NCBI GenBank assembly: GCA_016126025.1
Contig: JAEFDA010000104.1
Coordinates: forward strand, 1 to 52,333
Direction of reading: 5' to 3'
DNA length: 52,333 bases
Source of the DNA: Nitrososphaerota archaeon
GTDB taxonomy: Archaea > Thermoproteota > Nitrososphaeria > Nitrososphaerales > Nitrosopumilaceae
Shown piece after piece: positions 23,650 through 32,204 of the stretch. The first letter of the stretch is position 1. Each line of letters opens with the position of its first letter. The notes beneath the pieces were generated by a model that was not told the DNA's origin, did no database searches, and saw only the letters and a program-made list of their open reading frames with translations. Both the position numbers and the translations under genes were made by a program.

Positions 23650-26034
23650 GTGAACCCACTGGCATGCGCCATATCAGGAATGCTGCTGGCCGCCGCGCTG
23701 GCCGCGTCCCCGGCCCTGGCGGAGGACGCGCCGTCCCCCGGCGGCGGGGCAGACGCGGCGGCGCCCCATGCGGAGCCGGTCATGATCGGCGGCCTCTTCC
23801 CGCTCACCGGGATACTGGACGCCGCCGGCGCCGAGGGGAGGGCGGCCGTCGAGCTGGGCATCCGGGACTTTAACGCGTACCTGGCCGAGAGCGGGGCCGG
23901 CTGGTACCTGGAGATGGCCGTCGAGGACACGGCCACCGACCCCGACGTGGCCCTAGGGAAGATCCAAATACTGCACCAGGCCGGCATCACCGCCGTTCTG
24001 GGCCCCATGACCAGCGGCAACGTGGACAGCGTCAAGGGGTATGCAGACCAGAACGGGATGCTGGTACTGAGCCCCACCGCCTCTGCCGCCTCCCTGGCCA
24101 TACCGGGCGACAGCGTATACCGGCTGGTCCCTGACGACAGCGTGTCGGGAGCCGCCCTGTCCAAACTGGCCGAGCATGTGGGGGTGGAGGCCCTGGTCCC
24201 GATATGGAGGGGCGACACGTACGGGGACGGCCTGTGGAGGGTCGTCTCCGACGACTTTGAGTCCAGGGGCGGCGCCATCCACGCCGGAGTGCGGTACTGG
24301 CCGGACGCGCCGGACCTGGAGTCGGAGGTGGCGCTGCTGGACAAGCACGTGCGGGAGGCCACAGAACTGTACGGTCCCGGCAGGGTGGGCGTCCTGATGG
24401 TATCATACGACGAGTACGCGTCCATATCGGAGGCCGCCGCTGGCTATGACGCCCTGGGGGAGGTGGCGTGGTTCGCCTCCGAGTCGTCCACCCTTACGGA
24501 CGCGCTGGACAGGAACCGCGCGGCCGCCAAATTCGCCGAGAGAGTGGATCTCACCGGGGTGCAGACCATGTCTGTCCGGGGCGAAGAGTACGGGAGGCTC
24601 GCCGCCGAGCTGGCCGCCCAGCTGGGGAGGAACCCCAGCACCATATGGCCGCACGCGTACGACTCGGCGTGGGTACTGGGCCTGTCCATACTGCATGCCA
24701 ACAGCACCGACGCCGCCCACATACGGGAGGCCCTTCCCAGAGTGGCCGCCGGGTATAGCGGGGCCCTGCTCTCCACAAATCTCAACGAGGCGGGGGACCT
24801 TCTGCCCACCGACTACCGCATAGTGAGGGTTGTAGGCGGCAACTGGACGGCCATAGGAAACTACTCCACGGCCACCGGCGCCATCATACTGGATGTCCCG
24901 CCCCCCGAGATCCCGCCCGAGACGGCGGCGGCCATAAACGGCTTCGCCGCGGACTTTTACCGGGAGGCCTCCAACAACAACGACAACGTGTTCTTCTCCC
25001 CGGCCAGCATATACGTGGCCTTCGGCATGGTGAACGAGGGGGCGATGGGGGAGACGGCGCTCCAGCTGCGGGATACCTTCGGCTTTGGGGCGGACGCGGA
25101 GCTGCGCCACGGCCACACCGAACAGTTGATGTCGTCGCTGAACCAGCGGGACCCGTACGCCACCCTACATATGGCCAACGCCATGTGGCTGGCCGAGTGG
25201 TTCGAGCCGTACGAATCATACGCAGATATCATACGAGATATCTACCGCGCCGAGGTCGACAGCGTCGACCTTCCGGCCGTCGGGATGGATACTGTAAACG
25301 CCTGGGCCGCCGAGAAGACCGAGGGCAAGATAAAGAGAGTACTCGGCGAGCCGCTGCCCGATTTGACGGCATCCGTAATGACGAACGCCATATACTTCAA
25401 GGGTTCGTGGGCGGAGCGGTTCCCGGCGGGGGCCACCAGCCCGTCCGACTTCTGGACCGGCGAGCGGCAGGTGCAGGCCGACTTTATGCATATGACCGGA
25501 TGGTTCGACTATGCGTCGTCGCCGACCGAGCAGGTGCTCCGGATGCCCTACGAGGGGGACAGGCTCTCGATGCTGGTGGTTCTGCCGGCAGAGCGGGACG
25601 GCATGGGGATCCTGGAGGATACCATCACGCCGGACATGGTGGACCGGTGGACGGCGGACCTCCGCCCCGCCGAGGTCGCCGTCGAGATGCCCAAGTTCGA
25701 GATGGGCACCCACTACGACCTGGTACGGCCCCTGATGGAACTCGGGGTGGTGGACATCTTTGACGGGGCGGCGGCCGACCTCTCCGGGATGGCAGACCTC
25801 TCCGATACCGGCAACCTGTACGTAGGCGCCGCACTCCACGACGCGTACGTCCAGGTGAACGAGGAGGGGACCGAGGCGGCGGCCGTTACGACGATAATAG
25901 TGGGGATCACCAGCGAGTCGTACGAGCCCCCACCCGTGCCGTTCGTGGCGGATCATCCGTTCCTCTTCCTCATACTGGACGACCGCAGTGGTACGATACT
26001 GTTCATGGGGCGCGTCTCGGACCCGTCGCAGTAG
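23650..26034 (+). CDS. Secreted fusion: branched-chain amino acid-type binding protein + serpin
   Basis: A 794-residue exported fusion. After a signal peptide (about 1-24, cleavage after 'ALA'), residues about 43-410 form a periplasmic-binding-protein domain of the leucine/urea receptor type ('MIGGLFPLTGILDAAGAEGR', 'DTATDPDVALGKIQ', 'AVLGPMTSGNV'). After a proline linker ('PPPEIPPE', about 416), residues 422-794 are a complete serpin: 'NVFFSPASIYVAFGMVNEGA', 'TNAIYFKGSWAERFPAG', an intact hinge 'NEEGTEAAAVT' (about 737-747) and the C-terminal 'HPFLFLILDDRSG' / 'ILFMGRVSDP'. The small-residue hinge predicts an inhibitory serpin. Counting 17 from the hinge Glu puts P1-P1' near Thr-Ser. The GTG start has a TATA box 26 nt upstream. 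Two independent full-length domains make an assembly fusion unlikely, but it should be checked. Confidence 0.85.
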   Translation: MNPLACAISGMLLAAALAASPALAEDAPSPGGGADAAAPHAEPVMIGGLFPLTGILDAAGAEGRAAVELGIRDFNAYLAESGAGWYLEMAVEDTATDPDVALGKIQILHQAGITAVLGPMTSGNVDSVKGYADQNGMLVLSPTASAASLAIPGDSVYRLVPDDSVSGAALSKLAEHVGVEALVPIWRGDTYGDGLWRVVSDDFESRGGAIHAGVRYWPDAPDLESEVALLDKHVREATELYGPGRVGVLMVSYDEYASISEAAAGYDALGEVAWFASESSTLTDALDRNRAAAKFAERVDLTGVQTMSVRGEEYGRLAAELAAQLGRNPSTIWPHAYDSAWVLGLSILHANSTDAAHIREALPRVAAGYSGALLSTNLNEAGDLLPTDYRIVRVVGGNWTAIGNYSTATGAIILDVPPPEIPPETAAAINGFAADFYREASNNNDNVFFSPASIYVAFGMVNEGAMGETALQLRDTFGFGADAELRHGHTEQLMSSLNQRDPYATLHMANAMWLAEWFEPYESYADIIRDIYRAEVDSVDLPAVGMDTVNAWAAEKTEGKIKRVLGEPLPDLTASVMTNAIYFKGSWAERFPAGATSPSDFWTGERQVQADFMHMTGWFDYASSPTEQVLRMPYEGDRLSMLVVLPAERDGMGILEDTITPDMVDRWTADLRPAEVAVEMPKFEMGTHYDLVRPLMELGVVDIFDGAAADLSGMADLSDTGNLYVGAALHDAYVQVNEEGTEAAAVTTIIVGITSESYEPPPVPFVADHPFLFLILDDRSGTILFMGRVSDPSQ

Positions 26035-26193
26035 CCGTGGGGTTGTGTACGCGTCGGGACATACGTGGCTGCCCCGGACGGCTCGATCCATCCTTACCGT
26101 ATCTGGCCGCGCAGCCGAAACCCTGACGTAAAAGACGGTTGCAGGTCGGCCGGTCGGGCGCGCGTCGGAGGGCGGCCCCGGTGTAGGCCGTAC
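26035..26193. other. Intergenic spacer between convergent genes
   Basis: 159 nt between the serpin fusion and vapC. No feature recognised. Confidence 0.4.
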
Positions 26194-26604
26194 TCAGCCG
26201 TCCGACTGCAGGATCCTCAGCATTTCGTCGACTGTAACCATCCGGATTCCCTTAAACTCTGCTAGGTCGAGCAGGTCGCGGTCTCCGGAGACGATGTAGT
26301 CGGCGCCCCCGTCATACGCAGCGTTGATGAACATGTCATCGGCCGGGTCTCTCACCACGCTGAATTTCGACTTTGTTTCAATGATGTCGGACAGTGACTC
26401 GAGCGCGGACACCACATTGTCGACTTCATTTTTGTCCAAGCGGAATTTCGGCCTGCATAGGACTTCCCTTATCTCGTTGATTATCTCATCTGATGTAACC
26501 AGGGCGCATTTGCCGCCGAGCACGGCCTTCAGCAAAAATCCGTAGGCCTTGCCGGCTCTGATGGCCGCGCTTACCACGCTGGTATCTACTACCACCCTGT
26601 ACAT
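26194..26604 (-). CDS. vapC: PIN-domain toxin, VapC-type
   Basis: A 136-residue PIN-domain RNase, the toxin of a type II toxin-antitoxin pair. All expected acidic residues are visible: Asp in 'VVVDTSVVSAAI', Glu in 'DEIINEIREVL', Asp in 'DPADDMFINAA' and Asp in 'IVSGDRDLLDL'. It follows the antitoxin gene directly (the antitoxin stop and this ATG abut), the usual order. The length and the 'DPADDMF' block fit the group annotated as putative toxin component, PIN family. Confidence 0.88.
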   Translation of the reverse strand: MYRVVVDTSVVSAAIRAGKAYGFLLKAVLGGKCALVTSDEIINEIREVLCRPKFRLDKNEVDNVVSALESLSDIIETKSKFSVVRDPADDMFINAAYDGGADYIVSGDRDLLDLAEFKGIRMVTVDEMLRILQSDG

Positions 26605-26844
26605 TTACCTGGCCGGCTCGTTTTCACGCTTCGCTCTCCTGTATTCCCTGATCTCCCCTGCTATCTCTTCGTCTGACATGCCCAAATTCTTGGCATGTAT
26701 GGTCCCGAACGCCTCTTCAACTTTGAGTCTTGCCTGTATATTTTTGATCACATCCTCGAGTTTGTCATCGGAGACAGAACGCACTATGATGATTCCGTCG
26801 CTGTAGGATGTGACTATGATGTCCGTTTTTTCCAGCAAACCCAT
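26605..26844 (-). CDS. vapB: AbrB-type VapB antitoxin, apparently frameshifted at its N-terminus
   Basis: The open frame from ATG 26844 gives 79 residues ('MGLLEKTDIIVTSYSDGI...' then a helical tail that would wrap VapC). In the same frame just upstream the DNA encodes 'VIDEGGWVKIPSAIRAQ', the missing first half of an AbrB/SpoVT DNA-binding hairpin. A good ATG at 26907-26909 ('MCEK') would join it if the A5 run at 26898-26902 (T5 on the plus strand) had one more base. A TATA box at 26951-26958 also points to a transcript starting upstream of 26909. So either a one-base deletion or a sequencing error cut the DNA-binding half, leaving only the toxin-binding part from 26844, or an unusual start is used. 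Confidence 0.65.
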   Translation of the reverse strand: MGLLEKTDIIVTSYSDGIIIVRSVSDDKLEDVIKNIQARLKVEEAFGTIHAKNLGMSDEEIAGEIREYRRAKRENEPAR

Positions 26845-26950
26845 CTGCGCTCTGATGGCAGATGGTATCTTTACCCATCCGCCCTCGTCAATTACTGTTT
26901 TTCACACATTTGAGGAATGCCCAATCCCATGCTGAATTACCGCCGGCATC

Positions 26951-26958
26951 TTATATAG
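26951..26958 (-). promoter_or_regulatory. TATA box of vapBC
   Basis: CTATATAA on the minus strand, centred near 26954, predicts a start near 26928 with a leader of about 19 nt before the putative full-length vapB ATG at 26909. Confidence 0.5.
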
Positions 26959-27156
26959 ATCTAGGGTGAACCGGGACATTCTAGCGACCCGAAGCCGGCC
27001 GGGACAGAGTGACCCGGAATGGAGGCCGCTGTCAGATCCGACGCTTGGCGGAGTTGGCTGCCGGAACCGGCCGGTACACTCCCGTCCCAGTCAGGCTTAG
27101 GTCACGCGGATGTTCCAGTCCACTTGGTGCGTAATACAGAATACCAGAGGGGGGAG

Positions 27157-27365
27157 ATGGCAGGTATACTACGCTGGCTTGCGTCGGCGGCGCCGGTGGC
27201 GGCGGCTGCGTCTAGGCGGCGGACGCGCAGTACGACCCGCCCGGGAACTCTAACACCACGCTGCCCGGTACCAGCAACAACCAGCCCACCGGCATCTGGC
27301 CTACGCCGCCACGTATTGTCCCGGGCACCGCTTATGCACTAGGCCAGCACTCTCTGCTGTTTTAA
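27157..27365 (+). pseudogene. Frameshifted remnant of a small secreted protein
   Basis: ATG 27157 starts a signal peptide ('MAGILRWLASAAPVAAAA'). The mature part then continues in another frame after an apparent indel near 27210-27220: 'ADAQYDPPGNSNTTLPG', then 'TSNNQPTGIWPTPPRIVPG', to a stop at 27363-27365. Neither frame makes sense alone, but the join gives a normal exported protein with sequons. Either a decayed gene or a sequencing error. The preceding 27.0-27.15 kb holds no gene. Confidence 0.45.
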
Positions 27366-27369
27366 ATAA
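27360..27369 (+). promoter_or_regulatory. TATA box of the MacB-like operon
   Basis: TTTTAAATAA is centred about 28 nt before the TTG at 27393, supporting this start for the permease and a leaderless operon mRNA. Confidence 0.6.
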
Positions 27370-27392
27370 CCCAGCCCCCCATCATACCACAG

Positions 27393-28580
27393 TTGGATTA
27401 CCGCTTCAGACTGGCCAAGCGCATGCTCTTCAACAAGAAGGGCAGCCTCATTGGGGCGGTGCTGGCCGTGACCATAGGCATACTGGTGTTACATGTCAAC
27501 TTTGTGATATTCCAGGGGCTGTACGACGCCATAGTGCGGGACATCACCGACTACCACAACGGAGACATACTGGTCACAGACGAGGCCAGCCTGATAGACA
27601 AGACCGACACCACCATACTGAACTGGTTTGAGCGCATACCATACGTGGAGGCGGCGGCGCCCCGGCTCTCCGCAACCGGCGAGATAAACATAACCAAGAA
27701 CGGCCAGCTGATCCAGGAGACGCGGGTGCCCCTGCTGGGGGTGGACCCACTCCGGGACGTAAGGGCGTCGACGGCGCACCAGACCGTTTCGGAGGGGAGC
27801 TACGTGTACGCGCGCAACTCCATAGTGCTGGGCGCCAACGTGGCCCGGGACCTGGGGGACGTGCGGCTGGGCGACAGCATACGGGTGGGCGTGACCGACA
27901 GGTGGGGCGAGGATCAGGTGCGCCGCTTCATAGTCTCGGGCATAACCAGCTCGCCGGGCGGCCAGGGCCTGGACTTTAGGGCCGTGGTACACATAGACAC
28001 GCTCCGGGACATGATGGCCCGGGAGGGGTACACCGGTTCCATAATGGTAAAGATGAACGACCCGGCCCGGGCCATCGAGGTCCGGGACAGGTTCCTGCTG
28101 TCCTTCCCCAACGACGACTTTGTTGCCGAGACCATAGAGGAGTCCGCCGAGCAGCAGCTGGCAGGCTTCCGCTCCGGCATAGCCATGATAAACATGATCG
28201 GGTACTTCGGGATGATGTCCTCGGCCTTTGCCATAGTCACCATACAGATGATGCTGGTCAACGGCAAGACCAAGGAGATCGGGATAATGCGCTCGATAGG
28301 CGCGCGCCGCAAGGACATACTGGTGATATTCCTGATGCAGGGCATGCTCATAGGGTTCATAGGGGCCAGCGTCGGGACGGGGGCCGGGCTGGCGTACACC
28401 TTCTACGCCAAGGAGACCAAGCTCTCGTTCAACAACAGCCTGCCGCTGGAGGTCACCTACGACTGGTACAAGATAGCTCAGACGGCCCTGACGGCGTTCG
28501 CCCTGGCCGTGGTCGCCGCCCTGTACCCGTCGTACAGGGCCACCCGGCTGCTCCCCGTGGAGGCGATGAGATACGGGTAG
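27393..28580 (+). CDS. ABC transporter permease, MacB/FtsX family
   Basis: A 395-residue membrane subunit. An N-terminal transmembrane helix (about 18-42, 'GSLIGAVLAVTIGILVLHV') is followed by a large extracytoplasmic MacB periplasmic-core-like domain (about 45-255). Three C-terminal helices of the FtsX domain (about 265-390) include the signature 'GKTKEIGIMRSIGARRKDI' and end at 'YPSYRATRLLPVEAMRYG'. Such permeases drive mechanotransmission or export of lipoproteins, peptides or antibiotics, not classic uptake. The ATPase follows 10 nt later. TTG start with a TATA box 28 nt upstream. Confidence 0.88.
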   Translation: MDYRFRLAKRMLFNKKGSLIGAVLAVTIGILVLHVNFVIFQGLYDAIVRDITDYHNGDILVTDEASLIDKTDTTILNWFERIPYVEAAAPRLSATGEINITKNGQLIQETRVPLLGVDPLRDVRASTAHQTVSEGSYVYARNSIVLGANVARDLGDVRLGDSIRVGVTDRWGEDQVRRFIVSGITSSPGGQGLDFRAVVHIDTLRDMMAREGYTGSIMVKMNDPARAIEVRDRFLLSFPNDDFVAETIEESAEQQLAGFRSGIAMINMIGYFGMMSSAFAIVTIQMMLVNGKTKEIGIMRSIGARRKDILVIFLMQGMLIGFIGASVGTGAGLAYTFYAKETKLSFNNSLPLEVTYDWYKIAQTALTAFALAVVAALYPSYRATRLLPVEAMRYG

Positions 28581-28590
28581 GATACTGGAG

Positions 28591-29265
28591 GTGGAGTCGC
28601 TGGTCAAGGTGTACGGCCGCGACGAGAGCGCCGTCCGGGCGGTGGACAACGTCTCGTTCGGCGTGGACCGGGGGGAGTTCGTGCTGGTGGTGGGCAGCTC
28701 CGGCTCCGGCAAGTCCACACTGCTGAACCTGGTGGGACTGCTGGACAGCCCCACCTCCGGCCGCATATCCATAGACGGCACCGACACCACGAACATGAAC
28801 GACGGCAAGACCACCACGTTCCGGAACCGCAAGCTGGGCTTCATATTCCAGTTCTCCAACCTCCTGGCGGACCTCACGGTGCTGGAGAACGTGATGCTGC
28901 CCGTCCAGATGGCCGGGGGGAGGGACCCCCGCGGGTACGCCGCCGAGCTGCTGGGGGCCGTGGGGCTGCGGGACCAGATGCACAAGAGGGCCGACCGCAT
29001 ATCGGGGGGGCAGGCGCAGAGGGCCGCCGTGGCCCGGGGGCTGGCCAACAGGCCCAGCCTGGTGCTGGCCGACGAGCCCACCGGGAACCTGGACTCGATA
29101 AACTCCGAGAGCGTGGTGCAGCTGATGAAGTCCATGTGCCAGAAGCTGGGGCAGACGTTCGTGGTGGTGACTCACGACCAGCAGGACTTTGGGGACGTGG
29201 ACCGAATAATCAATATGAGAGATGGGCGGGCGTTTCAGGAGATGGCCCCGGAGGTTGCGCGTTGA
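28591..29265 (+). CDS. ABC transporter ATP-binding protein, MacB/LolD type
   Basis: A 224-residue nucleotide-binding subunit pairing with the preceding permease. Walker A 'GSSGSGKST', Q-loop 'FIFQFSNLLADLTVLENV', signature 'ISGGQAQRAAVARGLANRP', Walker B 'LVLADEPTGNLDS' and H-loop 'VVVTHD' are all intact. The pattern 'DEPTGNLD' and the length are those of the MacB/LolD/FtsE group. The GTG start at 28591 is the best available. The last 4 nt overlap the third gene of the operon (TTGA), so three subunits are coupled. Confidence 0.9.
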   Translation: MESLVKVYGRDESAVRAVDNVSFGVDRGEFVLVVGSSGSGKSTLLNLVGLLDSPTSGRISIDGTDTTNMNDGKTTTFRNRKLGFIFQFSNLLADLTVLENVMLPVQMAGGRDPRGYAAELLGAVGLRDQMHKRADRISGGQAQRAAVARGLANRPSLVLADEPTGNLDSINSESVVQLMKSMCQKLGQTFVVVTHDQQDFGDVDRIINMRDGRAFQEMAPEVAR

Positions 29266-30569
29266 TATACCAGGCGGCGGCCGCATCGCTGCTGGCCGCA
29301 TCGCTGTGCGGCGTGGCCGCCGGGCAGGAGTTCGGGGGGTTCGGCGACTCGCCGTTCGAGAGGGACTTTGCCGACGTAAAGTATCTGGACTCGTACTTTG
29401 GGACGTTCGAGTCCAAGGTGGAGGTGGCCCCCGGCGACCAGAACGTGCCGTTTACGGTGGTGCTGGCCAACGTGGGCACCCAGGACATCACCGGGATACG
29501 CGGCGAGCTCTCCATGCCGTACGGCTTCTCGCCGGCAGAGGGGACCGGGCTGGTGGTGGTGGCCGACAGCAACACCAACTCGCTGGCCGGGGAGATATTC
29601 CACCTGACGTTCTACGTGGACGTGGAGCCGCACGCCCAGATACAGGAGTACCCGGCCGCCGTCAAGGTGGAGTACTCCCGAATACGGGAGTCGGGCGTGC
29701 GGAACTCGTTCTTCGACTTTTACTTTATGGTGCCCGGCAGCGGCGTGCTGCACGTCAGGACGCTGGACCAGTTTCTCTTCTCGCTGCAGCCCAATACGGT
29801 ACGCATCGAGATAGCCAACAACGGCACCGCGCCGCTCTCCAACACCGACATCAGGACGCCGGACGCGGCCATGTCGGCGGGCTCCCCGTCCAACCTGGAG
29901 AACGTGGTGGTGTACGAGTCCAGCTGGGACGTGGGCAACATAGGCCCCAGCTCCTCGGAGACCATACAGATGACCGTGTACATCCCCGAGACGCTGAGCG
30001 GCCAGACCCTGCGGCTGCCGCTGGAGATCTCATACATAGACGCGCACGGCGACGCCGTCAGCGAGCTCCGCACCGTCGACTTTTACGTGCGGGGCCTGGT
30101 GGACCTGGCCGTGTACGGGGTGGAGACCTTCTCCATATCAGATACCACCATGATAGTGGGCGAGATAATCAACGAGGGCAACGAGGACGCCCTGTTTGCG
30201 TTCGTGACGGTGGAGCCGGCCGGCGCCTCCAACATAGCGGGCAGTACGCAGTTCATAGACGAGATAGACACGGACTCGCCGGTCCCCTTCAACATTCCCC
30301 TGGAGTTCGACGGGCCGCCCGCATACGGCGAGCACGATATCGTGGTTACGGTGCGGTACAAGGATGACATCCGAGAGGAGCACTTTCTGGTGCACCCGGT
30401 CACCATAACGGTGGCCGAGCCGCCCCCCACAAACGAGGAGTCGGTGATACCCGGACTGGAGGCCGACTCGCCGATCTCCGACTCCGTGGTGATGGCCGCC
30501 GCCGCCGTAGCCGTGGCGATCATAGTGGCGGTGCTGGTGGCGGCCCGGCGCCGCGGGCGCCGCAGCTAG
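29262..30569 (+). CDS. Exported, membrane-anchored partner of the MacB-like transporter
   Basis: A 435-residue surface protein with an N-terminal signal ('AAAASLLAASLCGVAAGQEF'), several Ig-like/CARDB-type beta domains ('VPFTVVLANVGTQDITGIRG', 'TVRIEIANNGTAPLSNTDI', 'MIVGEIINEGNEDALFAFV'), a proline linker and a C-terminal transmembrane helix (about 408-428) with a basic cytoplasmic end. This is the S-layer-like protein with COG1361-type repeats often next to archaeal MacB-like ABC genes. It likely forms the external part of a tripartite complex. The TTG start overlaps the ATPase stop by 4 nt. Confidence 0.8.
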   Translation: MIYQAAAASLLAASLCGVAAGQEFGGFGDSPFERDFADVKYLDSYFGTFESKVEVAPGDQNVPFTVVLANVGTQDITGIRGELSMPYGFSPAEGTGLVVVADSNTNSLAGEIFHLTFYVDVEPHAQIQEYPAAVKVEYSRIRESGVRNSFFDFYFMVPGSGVLHVRTLDQFLFSLQPNTVRIEIANNGTAPLSNTDIRTPDAAMSAGSPSNLENVVVYESSWDVGNIGPSSSETIQMTVYIPETLSGQTLRLPLEISYIDAHGDAVSELRTVDFYVRGLVDLAVYGVETFSISDTTMIVGEIINEGNEDALFAFVTVEPAGASNIAGSTQFIDEIDTDSPVPFNIPLEFDGPPAYGEHDIVVTVRYKDDIREEHFLVHPVTITVAEPPPTNEESVIPGLEADSPISDSVVMAAAAVAVAIIVAVLVAARRRGRRS

Positions 30570-30617
30570 CCGGGGGCATGGACTCGCGTCTCCAAAGCTG
30601 TTCTGGGCCGCATTCGC

Positions 30618-30625
30618 TTTTATAA
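30618..30625 (+). promoter_or_regulatory. TATA box of the secreted cyclophilin gene
   Basis: TTTTATAA is centred 26 nt before the TTG at 30648, confirming the unusual start codon. Confidence 0.65.
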
Positions 30626-30647
30626 CGTCCCCACACAGCCGGCTCCG

Positions 30648-32204
30648 TTGAAGAGACTGCTGGCGGCGCTGGCCGCTATACTGGTATTGGGCATGTCCTC
30701 TGCGTACGCCCAGCTGGACGACACCCTGGTGGTGCTGTACACCGAGCAGGGCATGCTGGTCATAGAGCTGTTTCCGGCCGACGCGCCCGGCCACGCGGCA
30801 AACTTTGCGGCGCTGACCGAGCAGGGCTTCTACGACGACACGCTCTTCCACAGGATAATCCCCGGATTCATGATACAGGGCGGGGACCCCAACACCCGGT
30901 CCGACTCGGGGACCTCCCCGGACCAGTGGGGCACCGGGGGGCCGGACTTCCGGCTGGATGCCGAGTTCAACACCATAATGCACAACCGGGGCATAGTGTC
31001 CATGGCCCGCTCCACCAGCCCCGACAGCGCCGGCTCGCAGTTCTTTATAGTGCACCAGGACTCCAACTTTCTGGACGCCCAGTATACGGTATTCGGGCGG
31101 CTGGCGACCCAGGACAGCTACGACACCTTGGACGCGATAGCGGCGGTGCGGACGGTGGAGAACGACCGCCCCGCCGACCCCGGGACGGTCAGGGTGATAA
31201 CCAGCGAGACGCTGACCCGGGCCGAGGCCGCATCCTCGGGCATGGTGCTGCTGGACCAGGGGCCGCCGGCCCGCATACAGCCCACCGAGCCGCCGGCGCC
31301 GCCCAGCCGGGAGTACGAGAGCGAAGAGCTGAACCTCGCGCTGGCGTTCCCGGAGGGCTGGGTCATACAGGCGGTGGGCGGAGACGGACTTCCGGACGTG
31401 GTGGCGGTGGCGCCCATGCTGGGGGCGATCCCCTCGTCCATAGCGGTGTACGCGAATATATCAAACGGCACCAGCCTGGACGATGTCATACAGAGCAAGG
31501 TGGAGAACCTCGAGTCTCTCCAGGCGATCAGCCAGTTTGAGATACTCTCCCAGGAGAGGACCGAGGTAGCCGGGCGGGAGATGTTCGTGCTGGACGCCCA
31601 GGACCTCTTTGAGACGCAGGGCGGCATCACCCAGATAAAGTACAGGGAGGTGACCACTGTGGTGGGCGATACGGTATACACGTTCCTGTTCACCGGCGAC
31701 GCGAACATCTTTGACGCGGACCTGCCCCTGTTCGAGGAGACCGTCTCGTCGTTTAGGGTGCTGGTCGAGCCCTCCTCTCCCCAGCTTCCCTTCGGCGGCG
31801 GCTGCCTCATAGCGACGGCCGCCTTCGGCTCGGAGATGGCCCCGCAGGTGCAGCAGCTCCGCGAGCTCCGCGACGGCTCCCTGATACGTACGGAGGCGGG
31901 GCGCGGCTTTATGGAGTGGTTCCATGCCATATACTACTCGTTCAGCCCGGCGGTGGCCGACTACGAGAGGGAGAACCCCATGTTTCGCGAGATGGTCCGG
32001 CTGGCCATAACCCCGATGATATCCATACTGTCAATTCTGAACCATGCCGACATGGAGACCGAGGAGGGGGCCGTCCTGTACGGCTCGGCGGCCATATCCT
32101 TGGTAGTTTTGGCGTATCTGGGCGCGCCAATGGTAACGCTGTACTGGCTGTGGCGTCTGGCGCGCCGTCGACATTACGCGCGGGCGGCGTCCGTGTCCGG
32201 ATAG
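30648..32204 (+). CDS. Secreted cyclophilin-type peptidyl-prolyl isomerase with C-terminal CFI-box anchor
   Basis: A 518-residue exported protein. Signal peptide about 1-22 (cleavage after 'SSAYA'). Cyclophilin domain about 25-190 with the catalytic block 'FHRIIPGFMIQGGDPN', 'GIVSMARS', 'NSQFFI'-like 'GSQFFIVHQDSNFLD' and 'YTVFGRL'. After a proline linker a second domain (about 222-375) resembles PsbP/Mog1-like folds ('LNLALAFPEGWVIQAVGGDG'). The C-terminus has the 'GGGCLIATAAFGSEMAPQVQ' box, 'YYSFSPAVADYERENP' and a final hydrophobic helix, a thaumarchaeal C-terminal sorting or anchoring module. It probably folds or refolds proteins outside the membrane. Confidence 0.9.
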   Translation: MKRLLAALAAILVLGMSSAYAQLDDTLVVLYTEQGMLVIELFPADAPGHAANFAALTEQGFYDDTLFHRIIPGFMIQGGDPNTRSDSGTSPDQWGTGGPDFRLDAEFNTIMHNRGIVSMARSTSPDSAGSQFFIVHQDSNFLDAQYTVFGRLATQDSYDTLDAIAAVRTVENDRPADPGTVRVITSETLTRAEAASSGMVLLDQGPPARIQPTEPPAPPSREYESEELNLALAFPEGWVIQAVGGDGLPDVVAVAPMLGAIPSSIAVYANISNGTSLDDVIQSKVENLESLQAISQFEILSQERTEVAGREMFVLDAQDLFETQGGITQIKYREVTTVVGDTVYTFLFTGDANIFDADLPLFEETVSSFRVLVEPSSPQLPFGGGCLIATAAFGSEMAPQVQQLRELRDGSLIRTEAGRGFMEWFHAIYYSFSPAVADYERENPMFREMVRLAITPMISILSILNHADMETEEGAVLYGSAAISLVVLAYLGAPMVTLYWLWRLARRRHYARAASVSG

